NCBI GenBank assembly: GCA_023078685.1
Contig: JALGAS010000002.1
Span: forward strand, 5,270,001-5,334,000
Reading direction: 5' to 3'
Source: Neopestalotiopsis rosae
Lineage: Eukaryota; Ascomycota; Sordariomycetes; Amphisphaeriales; Sporocadaceae
Length of the DNA: 64,000 nt
The notes beneath the pieces were generated by a model. That model was not told the DNA's origin. It did not search any database and saw nothing but the letters and a program-made list of their open reading frames with translations. Position 1 is the stretch's first letter; each line of letters begins with the position of its first letter. Shown piece by piece: positions 10,615-23,087 of this stretch. Position numbers and translations under genes: made by a program.

Positions 10615-10773
10615 TTTCGATCGTGTCTTCCTCTTCTCACAAAGAGCCACTTTTCGGTCCTTGCTTTTTCTTGTCCTCGTCGTGGTTTTGAATACCATTG
10701 CATCCTCAAACCCCCACTGATACCCTCCCTTCCCCCGGTGTCAAAAACACCATACATCATACATCCTTTGAAG

Positions 10774-13705
10774 ATGTACGTCAAGAAGCGTGGTATGTAT
10801 CTCTCCAATCCTCCTCTCATCTGCTTCAAGTCTGCAGAAACTAATCCAAACCTCTCCAGACGGACGCCAAGAGCGCGTTCAATTCGACAAGATCACAGCC
10901 CGTGTCTCCAGGCTATGTTACGGCCTTGATGCCGACCATGTCGACCCCGTTGCTATCACACAAAAGGTCATCTCCGGTGTCTACGGAGGTGTGACAACAG
11001 CACAGCTTGACGATCTCGTGAGTTTCCATGGTCCTGTCAATTCATGGACATCGGCAATCAAGCTAACAAACTCTTCTCCCGACAGGCTGCCGAGACCGCC
11101 GCTTACATGACCGTCACCCACCCAGACTATGCCATCCTCGCAGCACGTATTGCTGTGTCCAACCTCCACAAGCAGACCAAGAAGCAATGGTCGTCAGTTG
11201 TCAGTGATTTGTATCACTATGTCAACCCCAAGAACCAAAAGGCGTCGCCCATGATTGCCAAGGAGACATACGAGTTTGTCATGAAGCACAAGGAAGAGCT
11301 GGACTCGGCCATTGTCTATGATCGTGACTTCAACTACCAATACTTTGGCTTCAAGACTCTGGAGCGATCCTACCTCTTGAAGATCAACGGCAAGATTGCC
11401 GAGAGGCCACAGCACATGATCATGCGTGTCTCTGTTGGTATCTGGGGCGATGATGTCGAGAAGGTTATTGAGACCTACAACTACATGTCTCAAAAGTTCT
11501 TCACACACGCTTCTCCTACTCTTTTCAATGCCGGTACCCCCCAGGCCCAGCTTTCTTCCTGCTTCCTGGTGGACATGAAGGATGACAGCATAGAGGGCAT
11601 CTACGACACTCTCAAGACTTGCGCCATGATCTCCAAGATGGCCGGTGGAATTGGTCTCAACGTTCATCGTATCCGCGCCACTGGATCCTACATTGCTGGA
11701 ACCAACGGTACCTCCAACGGTATCGTGCCCATGCTCCGTGTCTTCAACAACACTGCCAGATATGTCGATCAGGGAGGCAACAAGCGCCCTGGTGCCTTTG
11801 CCATCTACCTCGAGCCATGGCACTCGGATGTCTTCGAGTTCCTTGACCTGCGCAAGAACCACGGAAAGGAGGAGGTCCGCGCCCGTGACTTGTTCCTTGC
11901 CCTCTGGATCCCTGATCTCTTCATGAAGCGTGTTGAGAAGAACGGTGACTGGACCCTCATGTGCCCCAACGAGTGCCCTGGCCTCGCCGACTGCTACGGT
12001 GACGAGTTCGAGGCCTTGTACGAGAAGTACGAGGCTGAGGGCCGTGGTCGTAAGACGATCAGAGCCCAGAAGCTCTGGTATGCTATTCTTGAGGCTCAGA
12101 CCGAGACTGGCAACCCCTTCATGCTCTACAAGGACCACTGCAACCGCAAGAGTAACCAGAAGAACCTCGGAACCATTCGCAGCTCCAACCTGTGCACTGA
12201 GATCATCGAGTACTCGGCGCCCGATGAGGTCGCTGTCTGTAACCTTGCTTCGCTGGCTCTGCCCGCCTTTGTTGACTACAACTCGGGCACTTATGACTTC
12301 CAGAAGCTGCATGAGGTCACGCAGGTCGTTGTCCGCAACTTGAACAAGATCATTGATGTCAACCACTACCCTGTTATTGAGGCACGCAACAGCAACATGC
12401 GCCACCGTCCCATTGGTGTTGGTGTCCAGGGTCTTGCCGATGCTTTCCTTGCTCTCCGCATGCCCTTTGAGTCGCCCGAGGCAAGACAGCTCAACAAGCA
12501 GATCTTCGAGACCATCTACCACGCTGCCCTGACTGCCTCAATGAACATTGCCAAGGTGGAGGGACCTTACTCCACCTACGAGGGCTCACCTGTCTCCCAA
12601 GGCATCCTTCAGTATGACATGTGGAAGGATGTCACCCCCACTGATCTCTGGGACTGGGAGGCCCTGAAGGCTCAGATCAAGCAGCACGGTGTCCGCAACA
12701 GTTTGTTGTTGGCTCCCATGCCTACTGCCTCCACTTCCCAGATTCTTGGCAACAACGAGTGCTTCGAGCCTTACACCTCCAACATCTACTCCCGTCGTGT
12801 ATTGGCTGGTGAATTCCAGGTGGTCAACCCCTGGTTGCTGAAGGATCTCGTCGAGCTTGGTCTGTGGTCTGACAACATGAAGAACCGCATCATTGCCGAG
12901 TCCGGTTCCATCCAGAACATTCCCAGCATTCCGGCTGACATCAAGGCTCTGTACAAGACTGTCTGGGAAATTTCCCAGCGTACCGTTGTCCAGATGGCTG
13001 CCGACCGTGGTGCCTTCATTGACCAGTCTCAGTCTCTCAACATTCACATGCGTGAGCCCACCATGGGTAAGATCACTTCCATGCACTTTGCTGGCTGGAA
13101 GCTCGGTCTCAAGACTGGAATGTACTACCTGAGAACTCAGGCTGCTGCCGCCCCTATCCAGTTCACCGTGGACCAAGAGGCCCTCAAGGTTCAGGAGAGC
13201 CAATCCATGAAGCCCGCTGCCCTGAAGAAGCGTGTTGCCCCCGCCGGCAGCTACTCGTCCTCGGCCGCTGCTGCCGTTCCCCGCCCCATGTACCGCGAGA
13301 ACTCCAACACAAACCTTACGGCCGCCAGCCCCCATGGTGTGCCTACACCTAGCACCACCCCACCGCCCACAACCAAGGTTACTCCCTCCCCTATGAAGCA
13401 GGTGCCCTTCAAGGCCGACCAGGATGAGGGTGAGAGCCCCAAGGCTCTTCCCACTGAGCCGGTGGAGACACCCAATAAGATTGAGGAGCTCCCCGACCCG
13501 GCTGTTGAGACCAAGTCGACACCTTCCCAGTCTGAGGACTCTGACAAGGTCAGCAAGGAGCGTGAATTCGATATCTACAATGAGGCCGTTCTGGCTTGTA
13601 AGTAACCCTTGTTGCATTTCTTTCTCTTTATTGAAAACCACCTACTTACAATTGATTACAGGCAGCATCGAAAACCCCGAATCCTGCCTTATGTGCAGCG
13701 GTTAA
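10774..13705 (+). CDS. rnr1: Ribonucleotide reductase, large (R1) subunit
   Basis: Four exons, 10774-10792, 10860-11017, 11086-13597 and 13662-13705, give 910 residues. The class I enzyme reduces ribonucleoside diphosphates to deoxyribonucleotides together with the small subunit. The N-terminus [18 protein letters not shown] is the ATP-cone start. Active-site residues fall exactly on the eukaryotic numbering: Cys218 in SSCFLVDM, Asn427-Leu-Cys429-Thr-Glu431 (thiyl cysteine 429) and Cys444 in AVCN. The C-terminal tail ends with the CLMC pair (Cys905/Cys908) that re-reduces the active site, and needs the last 44-base exon. Residues of about 755-890 form a Pro/Thr/Ser-rich linker. The first exon has only 19 coding bases. 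CGCGTC motifs and a TATA box lie upstream, consistent with S-phase induction. Confidence 0.97.
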
Positions 13706-14549
13706 AGTGCTTCGTTGACTCGAAGAGTTTTGATTAAGTGATGATGACGATATGAGCTGGGCCTGACGATGGTTATAATGTGATGTAGGAGGCTCTTGAT
13801 ATTACTACCTTATACCTGTTGCTCACGGGTAGTATCGAGCAATCATGTCGCCGACGTCCGGTGGCAGGGTATTGCAAACTTGTATTATGGGAATGATTTG
13901 GTACTGTTTTGGTTTTCCACGGCACTAAAGGGCGCACACTGGTTCTGTCTTATTTCGATACATATTTTTCCTGCATACTATAGTTCTCGTAAACCCCCGC
14001 AAACAGTTTACCCTGTTGTGAAAGGGCGAGAGCAAATAAAAAATATTTGTTCAATTACCATGGTCTCCTGTCATACCTTCTCCAGGACTATGAGTGTGAA
14101 AAGGGAAACATGAGTCACAAATTGTAGGAATGGTCTGAGGAACTATGTATTCCTAGTCGTGGTGGTTTATAGTTCTTTGATTCACATCTGGTCAGGTGGA
14201 TTACTATTCATGGCCGAGTTTTACAGTTACGCGCAGACCTGGTCGAAAACCCAAGCAACATTCCCTTACAATTTTCATAAGAGAGCAACGCAGAAAGAGA
14301 TCACTGACAAAGCATTCACAATCTGACAAAAACACTCAAGTGGCATATGAGAAAATACACTATGTATTAATTACCTAAAACGGCACAAGCCAACTCCATT
14401 GCCCCTGGGAATGGGTATCTCAATGCGGCATTAGCGGTCTTAAGTGACCTTCCTTCAGTTTATACATGATCCATTACGTCGTGACAGCCAGTAAAAAGAA
14501 ACCTGACACTTTTTATAGTATCTACCCTCCATTTTGCTCAAACCCCCAC
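13706..14549. other. Convergent intergenic region rnr1 / CFEM gene
   Basis: 844 bases between two converging stop codons. It should hold both 3' UTRs. No gene, repeat or RNA was recognised. Confidence 0.6.
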
Positions 14550-15707
14550 TTAGATCATCAGGGCGATACCCATACCGGCAGCGGCGATGAGACCCATGGG
14601 GCCGACAGTCTGCTGAGCAGCGAAAGCGGAAGAGCTGCTGCTGCTGGCAGAGCTGTCTCCAGTGGCGGTGCTGGTGCTGGTGGAAAGGGTGGTACCGGTG
14701 TTGGTCTGGGTAGCGGTCAAGGTGGTGCTCTCGTTGGAAACGGTGTTGGTCTCAGTTCCAGTGGTAGTGCCAGTGCTAGTAGACTCGACCTCGCTGGCAG
14801 AGACAGTTGAGACAGCAATGGAGGTGACGGAACCAGCGCTGTCAGTAGACTCGGAGAAGACGGTAGAAACGGCGCTGCCGGCGGCCGAGGCATCAGAAGT
14901 GACGGTAGAAACAGCCACGGAGGTGACGGAACCAGCGCTGTCAGTAGACTCAGAGAAGACAGTCGAGACAACGGCACCAGCAGCCGAGAAGACGGTCGAG
15001 ACGGCAACAGAGGTCACAGAGCCGGCACTGTCGGTAGACTCGCTGAAGACGGTGGAGACAGCAGAGCTGGCAGAATCAGTGGCGTCGGTGCCAGTGGCAG
15101 TGGCAGAAGCATCAGTTCCAGTGGTGGTGGCGTCACCAGCACCGGCAACGATGGTGGTAGTAGCCGAAGCAGTAGCGGGCTGTAGAATAGCTGATTAGTA
15201 CGATGGTCAAGCAAAAATGTCTAGCAGATACTCACCAGAGTGCTGTCAACAGAGATGCCCGAGACAGCGACACCAGCGTTGGCACAGTAGTTGATACCGA
15301 CCTGCTTGACGAGATCGGCATCGCTGCTGTCCGAGCAAGCTTGGTCTGCACAGTCTCTAACTCCGTACAGGAAGTTGACGTTGGAGCAGAGGCACTGGAG
15401 ATCCGAGGCGTCACAGCTGAACTCGCTGCCAGACTTTGCAAGCATGTTGGTGATACAAGTGATCTAAGAACAGCGACCTTGTTAGTATCTATGACGGCTT
15501 TTTTTCAACGAGCTGGCTGCGATAATTGATAACACTAAGACTCATCGTAGCCATAGCAATGATCTCGATGCGACTCCAGGTATCAAATCAAGTTCAGACG
15601 GAAAATTGATTACTTACACCACACTGGGGGAAACCGTTAGGGAAGTCGGTCTGGGCGGCAGCCAGGACAGCAGCCGAGGCACCGAGGAGAATGGTAGAGG
15701 TCTTCAT
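14550..15707 (-). CDS. CFEM-domain, GPI-anchored cell-surface protein
   Basis: Three exons, 15707-15618, 15463-15236 and 15179-14550 (introns 154 and 56 bases), give 315 residues. Residues 1-19 are a signal peptide ending AAAQ. The CFEM domain (about 20-100) has exactly eight cysteines in the family spacing: QCG, ITC, SC, LQCLC, RDC, QAC and NYC. From about residue 107 the protein is Ser/Thr-rich, as in a heavily O-glycosylated stalk, and holds three near-identical copies of a 28-33 residue unit with the core VFSESTDSAGSVTS. The end is a hydrophobic tail (GPMGLIAAAGMGIALMI) typical of GPI attachment. CFEM proteins act at the fungal surface in haem/iron capture, adhesion and host interaction. 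Which of these applies here cannot be read from sequence. Confidence 0.92.
14790..15062 (-). repeat. Tandem coding repeats in the CFEM gene
   Basis: Three imperfect copies of an 84-99 base unit encode AVSTVFSESTDSAGSVTS plus variable spacers. The copies are very similar at DNA level too, suggesting recent duplication and likely length variation between strains. Confidence 0.8.
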
Positions 15708-18700
15708 TTTGATGGATTGATTTGTTGTAGGTTGGACCTGTTTGTCTGCAAGAAAATGTAAGACTCTGAGTTTTGAAGATTATGATGCTCAAAAAAGCGT
15801 GCAAAAATGTGACGATGCGCGGAAAGGCGTGTCTTGGGTGTTTTGTTTCTGTGTTGATGTTTGCTGGTGTGGGTTGAATCTGCTGTAGTGGTGTGTTTTG
15901 TTGTTGTGGTGAGGAAGTAGAAGAAAAGCAAACGGTGACTGGCCAGGATATGGGATGGGATGGGATGGAAGAGGGGGGAAATTCTCAAGATTGCTAGGCC
16001 AGAACTGCCCAATTGTTGGAAACTGACACCGGGGAAGGCTCAATGAGAGGCAATTGGTTTCTGTGTTGCGACTCGGAAAGAGCGTCCGACTTCTCATGCA
16101 CCAGGCAATAACGAGAGCGCGGAAGGTATCATGTATGAAACGAAGGGACGATGAATATTCGGCGTGGGGCAAATAGGCGGCGGCAGATTCATGGGAGGAG
16201 ACCCGGCATCCAGGCGAGGTTTATACTACCTCCTCCTCCCACTTGAATTCCATCCAATGCAGCGTAAGGAACGAGACGACTCATTGTGACAATGGGGCAG
16301 ATGAGATGACGAGACCTAACGGTCTTCCTCGCCATGATGACTTGTTTCACTTACCGAATAAAAGATTAGATGCAACGGCTTAGATTGCTTCTGTGAAATT
16401 GACACAGGTTGTTTGAGATGAAGGCAGGAGTTTGGCTTGAAGGGTGGAAGACTGGTGTAAGTTGTATGCTGCAGTAGATCAAATCAGACAAGACACAAAC
16501 CTTCCTGAGGAGGGACAGCGAGGACTCATTAAATATTAAGAGATTTGGTCTGAAGAAGCAGACAGACGATATGATCGAGTGGAACTAGTTAGATCCAAGG
16601 GCCTCCGGGTCCTGTCTGCTGTGGCTAGGATTCTGTGAATCCGTGTCATACAGGAAAATCTCCCCAGACGCCCTGGCTAGCAAGCCGGTTTGACGATATG
16701 ATCTACCAGTCTCTTTTTTTTCTTTCCCTTCTGTGCTATGCTCTAGTCGAACCACTTCCATTGGTTACCTGCGTTACTCACGGCAGGTACGTACTCTGTA
16801 GTTAGTTGTCCATGCAGGTGCCAGCCTCCCCTCCGCTCCCTCCCCTTGGCAAACTTGGATGAGCACGTCGATTGGCCGCACCTCTATTAGCTAAGGCATT
16901 GCCTGTTCCTTGTTTCTCGGCACCCAAAAAGCGCGCTAAGCCAGGGCCTGGGCCGCCCCGCCTGGCCAGCCATCAGTGATACCAGCTATGCCAGCGCATT
17001 TCCTGTCTCTCTGTCTGTGAGAGTGAGCTCATCGCTGCAAAACTCGTTGTGGGGGAGCTGGAGATCGAGCATTTCTCTTGGCAATCTTCTATCAATCGGG
17101 CTAGGGTAGCCAAGTACCTGTCAGACCCCTCAAGACCTGTTTGTTTGGTCCATGATATCAACAAAAGTCCTCAATCTCGAAAAGTCGTTCTTCGCTTGTG
17201 CCGAATTCCTTGGCCGCCTGGCAGCAATGACCAGCCAACCACGTGCAGCATCGAAACCACGGTATTCGGCATGGACAGGGCATTCATTATTCTTTCTCTG
17301 GCAAGCTGACCAATCGACGACGGCTCTAGCTGCTAAGCATTCAGCAATTCTTACCGAGATCATTACTCTGTACAGATTACCTACACAAACGGGCCCTCCC
17401 TACATTTATCCAATGCATTATGGCATAAAATAATCTCTGACAGGCGCCTCTCATCGCCGTCCCAGGTCTCAATTGAGCCGTGGGAGCATTTCTTTATTCA
17501 CTTCTCCCGGCCAATGTTCAGAAAGGGGCCGAGAGAAGAGATTACATACCACCACTGAAAGCGCCGTCAATTCGAAATGATATCCAGCCACCTCCTGTAG
17601 AACACATTGCCGATAGGCTCATGTAACACAATCGCGGGCAAGCACCTTTCGTGAGATATTGATGCCGTGGTCCTCCTCGCACTTTGGTTAGGCTACTAGC
17701 CGCTTGGTGCAACCGATTACATCACAACAGCCCGAGGAGCAACACACTGTTCATTTCCTGGCCGACCACTCGGGTAGACCGTTTGCGCCAGTGCGCACGC
17801 ACCTAGACAGCAACCTCTACCGCACCAGCGCACCTAGCTTCCAGGCTCTTCTTGCTCTAGAGTCTACTATCAATGTCCGCCGAGGCCGCCCGTTAGCACA
17901 ATTACCGATGGCACTGATTAGGTCGGTTTTGCACCGACTACCATGTTTCACAGGCCTCCAGAAGAGCAACGAATGCCCTCAGCTGTAGGGTAGTGCAACG
18001 CCACTGAACCGGCTTTGATAGCGCCCTGTCAACTATACTAGATGCATGCTGAGAGCACCGCGGATCATTGGGCTATGCACATAGACAACCGACTATCGAC
18101 TCTCCAGGACCACATCTGCTGCCAATGCAAAGCACAGTCAAGTTGAAGCATATGGCGAATTCGAGGCTTGCATCAAGAAAGAAACCGGACGATTGAGTAT
18201 TCTGCGTCGGCCGGATTAGATTGAACCACTGCAAATCAATGCACAACTATGGCGGAAGGAGCTTGATATTAGCAAATCCAGGAATCGAAGAACAACGATG
18301 ACATGCCAAACATGCACCATCATATTTGATCTCCGTAGAGGTCTTTGCAGGCCAGGTACCATATCCCCCGGTCGTACGGTTCCACGATCCAGACAAGGGT
18401 ATTTTCCGCGGGGCAGTATACAACCACATTGGGACGGACCAACGACGACCATTAACAGCACCGACCACCTCATTGGACATGTTTGAGATGGCATCAAACT
18501 CTTCGGGGCCTGGATGTGTGCCCAAGGGCAGGGGCCAGATGGTTGGAACCTGGCCGTAGTCTATGGGTAGTACTCGATCAAGCAGCACCGGGCAGGTACC
18601 CCGATTTGCCCATCCATTCAACATTGAACTGCCTGGGGTTGGCCTCTAATTAAAGTTTGATTAGAGCGGCATGAGCGATGAACTCGATGCCAATTGCCTG

Positions 18701-21700
18701 TTGAGAGTTTAAGATCCAAACCGAGCTACCAAGCGCCACGACATGGGCAAATACTACCTACCTATCTTCCAGCCTCCAGGCGAGCCAGGCCAGCCAGGGA
18801 CCCTTCAGAATTCTGGTTGGAAGGTGTTTTCCGCGGATGTGGGGCCTGTTGTCGATTTTCTTGCGACCACCAACGAGAGCCGCGAGTGCTAAACTTTTAT
18901 GCCAAGTCCATTGTCATTCCCTCGATGCAATATGATGCAGCGAATAGCGAAAGCACCAACAACAGAAGATGGCACAATCTACAAGCACAATTCCTTCTAA
19001 TGCAGACATATTACTCGGGTTCAACATATGAACAGACCTCATCACCACATCGTCAGAATTGATGTCATACCGACAGACTTCCTTCTTCTATGATCAGACC
19101 GACGATGGCAGCTTGGCAGGCATGGCTATGACCCAGGAATGATCCGACTTCCGATTCCAGTCTCCAGTCCTCCAACTTTCGGTCCACCACGAAGGATGCG
19201 CCGGTTTGTGGCCCCACTTGTCCGCCAACCCGGGATCCTCAGCGGAATTTATGAGCTTTGCTGCTGAGAACATGATACGCAATCATGGAATTTGATAGCA
19301 GCTGCAGATTTTGACAGCTCGTAGTTTCAATAGCTGCGACCCGGAATTTGTCGATCATGGGCCAGGCCTCTTAACAAGGCCCCGGCTCAGCTGAAGTCTT
19401 ACTCTGAGCGTCTCTTGTCTTGTATATCTCGTCCATCGGTTCCCTCTCTCAAAGAGGGCTTTCAAGCTTAACCAGTAGCGTCATTGGTGGCTCAGTGCAT
19501 AGTCGCATACAACCAGCGAATCGGCATCCTTCGCCCACTGGGAGTGACGACACATCTCCACAGCCACAAATAAGGTTGCATATTGTAGCAGCAGTAGTCT
19601 GTTAAAGGGCCCTTTCAAGCATTGATGTTTTGTTGTTGTTGCCAGGCAACTTTCTATGGCTTTGTCCAGGACAATCCATCTCGATTACCGAGACATCTCC
19701 TGTCACCGCTTCAGACAGTCTATGAGATCAATGTTACATGCTAGACAGTTTTGCAATTCAGCTTGCTGATCATGTCAGCCTGTCTATTCAATCGACCTCG
19801 CATTGGAGCGAGCATTTTGCCAGCTTGAGCCCCGCAATGCTCACGGTCCAACCAAGATCCACAGAACGGAAATCTCTAGAACTTTCACAATTGAAAATTC
19901 TCTACAAAGAAGATAAGAAGAGGGCGAGCTGCTTGATTTGAACAAGCGCGTCGTGCAGGACGAATATGACACGTAGGGGACAAACTCGCTGTCAAGCCAA
20001 TCCACCATAAATCGTTGCTTCTTGGGAGGCGTCCTCTCTGTCTGCGGCACGTCAGTCAACGGTGCAATGTCCAACAAGTTCGGTCATTCGGGTGTATATA
20101 TTCTGACTACTGTGCTCGAGCATGCAGTCCACAACCACGCAAACGTGTATGGCCAGCAAAGTACACAAGACTTTTCAATTACAACCTCTTGTAGACAGTC
20201 TTGAGACAGCCGGCTTTTACCGCAGCAATGAACTTCTCCTGACAAGAGTCGCCTCGCGATGATACCTGTGGTTTTTGCGGCTACAATTGACCAATCTGAA
20301 TGGGAACTGTATTCCCAGATGGACAATCTTTTGCAGACCGACTTCTGCCCGTTTCCGTACAATTTCCTTAATATGCTACATGGCGGCCCAGTCACTTACA
20401 TATACGAGTTGTGTGCGCGCAAAGTGAAACGATAAGCACGCGCCAAAATTTACCCACGTGCAACACTTCCCGTCTGCAGGGGAAAGTTTGATTTGTTTCC
20501 TGCACACCACGCTGGGAATATCTTACATATTCCAACGCCGTTTCGGGTCTCCGCCTGGTACAAAGAAACCACTGAGTTGTGGCTTTTCTGTTGTGTCACC
20601 TATAGCACCTTACTTTCCCAAATACACGTGCGTTTGGTGGCGTGTGGCTGGTCTTCGTCTTGATGCTCCGCCTGTAGGTATTTTACCACTTTCACGAGTG
20701 ACAGTGTTGCGAGGTCTACCATGGGCAAGAAACATCTACACTACTTAATCGGAAAAAATTCCTAGCCCATCAGCCTCTTATGACGTTATGTTTCAGAGAA
20801 TTGGCACTTTTCTGTCCGCTGAAGTTTTTCCCTTCACTTTTTCACAAGTAGCTGAAAGTGCCGGCACTATTGGTGATGCCGCTGCTAGACTATTGGCACA
20901 CTAGCTAGCGACAACGTTGTGCTTTGGTGTAAACTCTACCTATCGGTCGTACCAGACATCAAAAGTACGAGTAGCCTTGCTATGTCGTCAAAATTTTCCG
21001 ACGCTGGACTTTCTGTCATGATTTGTTGAGTCGTTCTTCGCGATAAAGTAATCCAAACACAAATATTCTCTTCGGCGGCTTCGGAATCCGATTGAGGATT
21101 ATTCATGATACCCCTGGGCATATTCAGATCTGCATCAAGGCAGCTTGGAGCAGTTTAGCTCTCCCGAAATCCCAACTCTCTTACACGTCCCAATGGCCGA
21201 GTGAAGCTATACAACGTAGCATGAGCCACGAGAAGATTTTGGTTTTCTTTGCCTAGTAGTTCTTTCAACTGCGTACAGCTACCAATACTTTTCAGGCGAT
21301 TTGGTGGTACCATACTAGGCTCAGTCCGACAAACGCCAATGGCAGCAAACTTCAATTTGGAGGACGCCAGGATGCTATCAAGACATATATGAAGGGGCCC
21401 TTTCAAAGGGTCGAGATGAACACCAACGGTGTGTTCCAACGTCTTGGCTCTGCATACGTTCATCGCGTCAAGCCAAAAACACAATTGTTTCGAAGACGTG
21501 CTTGCCCCTCCGAGCATCAATAAAAAAGATCTTCAATCTCCCAAGCGTGGCAAGAAGGGATGTTGTTGGAGATGGGAAGTCAAGTGCATTCTCATGGCTG
21601 AAGTGAATGAACATGCCGGAGACGCGGACTCTCACTGTTCTCTGCCCATTGAATCACTACATTTGATGATTGTATTACCTTGGTTTTCTCGACTGATAGT

Positions 21701-23087
21701 AGAGACGTTGATTTCGTGAAAGAAGCACTCCCGAGGTGCAATGCAATCCGCGCGCTGATCACACGCAAACGTCAATCAAGAAGAGACAAGAAGGAGAAGA
21801 AAGAAGAGCACCCTCGTTTTGAAGCTGGTTCACAGGCGAGAGGAATGGATCCTTCGCTCGGATTTCGAGATACTAAACAAACAAGCCTTCAGCCTCTTAT
21901 TCCAACGCCATCGTATGATTTTTTTTGTTCTTGATGATATTTGGTTTGAGTAGATTATCATGACTCGCGAATATCCAGCGATATTCTTCAACAAACAAGA
22001 AGGGGTTCCAAAGTTCCATGCTCGGAAAACAATCTCGTTGGCAGAGTCTAAATTCACTAAGTGAAATTATGCTGCCTTTGTATATCTAGAAGTCACTTGC
22101 ATCATGTTTTTTCATTTCGACTCCAACAAAGTTGGAATTATTCCAATGACGACATGAGGAACCTAATGGTCCATACATCAGGATTGTTCGATTACTCTCT
22201 AACACGCTATGGTGTGCTGAAATTGGACGGGTAACAAACGGTTAATTGTCCCGAGACATCAGTTTGATCTGTCCGAGACCTTGCGAGATTTCGACAATTT
22301 CTGGAAATGAAAAACACCCAAGTAAATTGTGAAACGACGACTCTTTTCATGGATTTTTGCAAGACCAAAAAGCTTGTGTTTATGTGAATGCTGGAATCAT
22401 GAACAGCTAGTCATTTGCGCCTCTGAATCGTATTCGAGAGATTACTCGCCGTTGCGCCCTAGGTATCAAAACTCTCCAATCCATATGAAAACAATGACCA
22501 CTGCCCTTGAATCCTGATTTCTTTCCGGGACTCCTTTTTTTTTCTCTGATAACGTTCGCCAATTTCAGGGGGTATTGCCCATATATATGTACCCCAAGGA
22601 CTAACCATAACGCGTTTCTCGTGTATACGCTTATGGAATAAAAACAGAAATATAAAATTGTCTGTGCCTGACGCCTTTTTGTTTGTTTGCTCCCAAGTGA
22701 CCTCCGACCCATATGAAACTCACCCCGTCTAGACTTTTGGTGAAAGTGGAGGAATCCCCAAGCAGAAACAGAGAGCGACTTGGAGCCGAACACTGAACGC
22801 CGCCGTGCTGATGCAGGTCTGCCATATACATGCGATATGCTTTTTGTTGCCACTGGTCCAGTCGCAGAAGAGATTGTTCTTGCCTCTCGTGTCATTCCAA
22901 CCACACCGAGTGGCGATGACGTTCATCTAACATTTTCCCCTCCAGGATATGAGTAAACCGGCCCACGTGTTTGTCCCTAATTTAGGTGGTGGGTTGATCC
23001 GAATTGCGTGTAAGTGAGACATGATGGACGGGCCCTTGTCCAGAACATGCTCACCGCCGTTGTTGTTAAGGAGCGAGTATTCTGTCA
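15708..23087. other. Gene-poor tract of about 7.4 kb
   Basis: The first 600 bases are the upstream region of the CFEM gene, with a TATAAA on the minus strand at 16225-16220 and a GGGAT/TGGGA run near 15950-15970. Beyond that no convincing gene is seen. Frames of 90-165 codons exist on both strands, for example around 18216-18624, 21155-21520 and 22407-22904. They overlap in antisense, many begin with non-ATG codons, and none resembles a family I know. No transposon ends, long terminal repeats or RNA genes were recognised by eye. Confidence 0.45.

Larger units (their letters stand above)
9344..10773. other. Divergent promoter region tatD-like / rnr1
   Basis: No gene is seen. The interval serves both divergent genes. 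It holds two ACGCGT boxes and further CGCGTC motifs towards rnr1 plus a TATAAA at 10494-10499, listed separately. The last 250 bases before rnr1 are pyrimidine-rich, as is usual for a fungal 5' leader. Confidence 0.6.

Noticed and set aside
11194..13641. Minus-strand open frames of 442 and 351 codons
   Set aside because: Antisense shadows of the rnr1 main exon. No start or splice context of their own.
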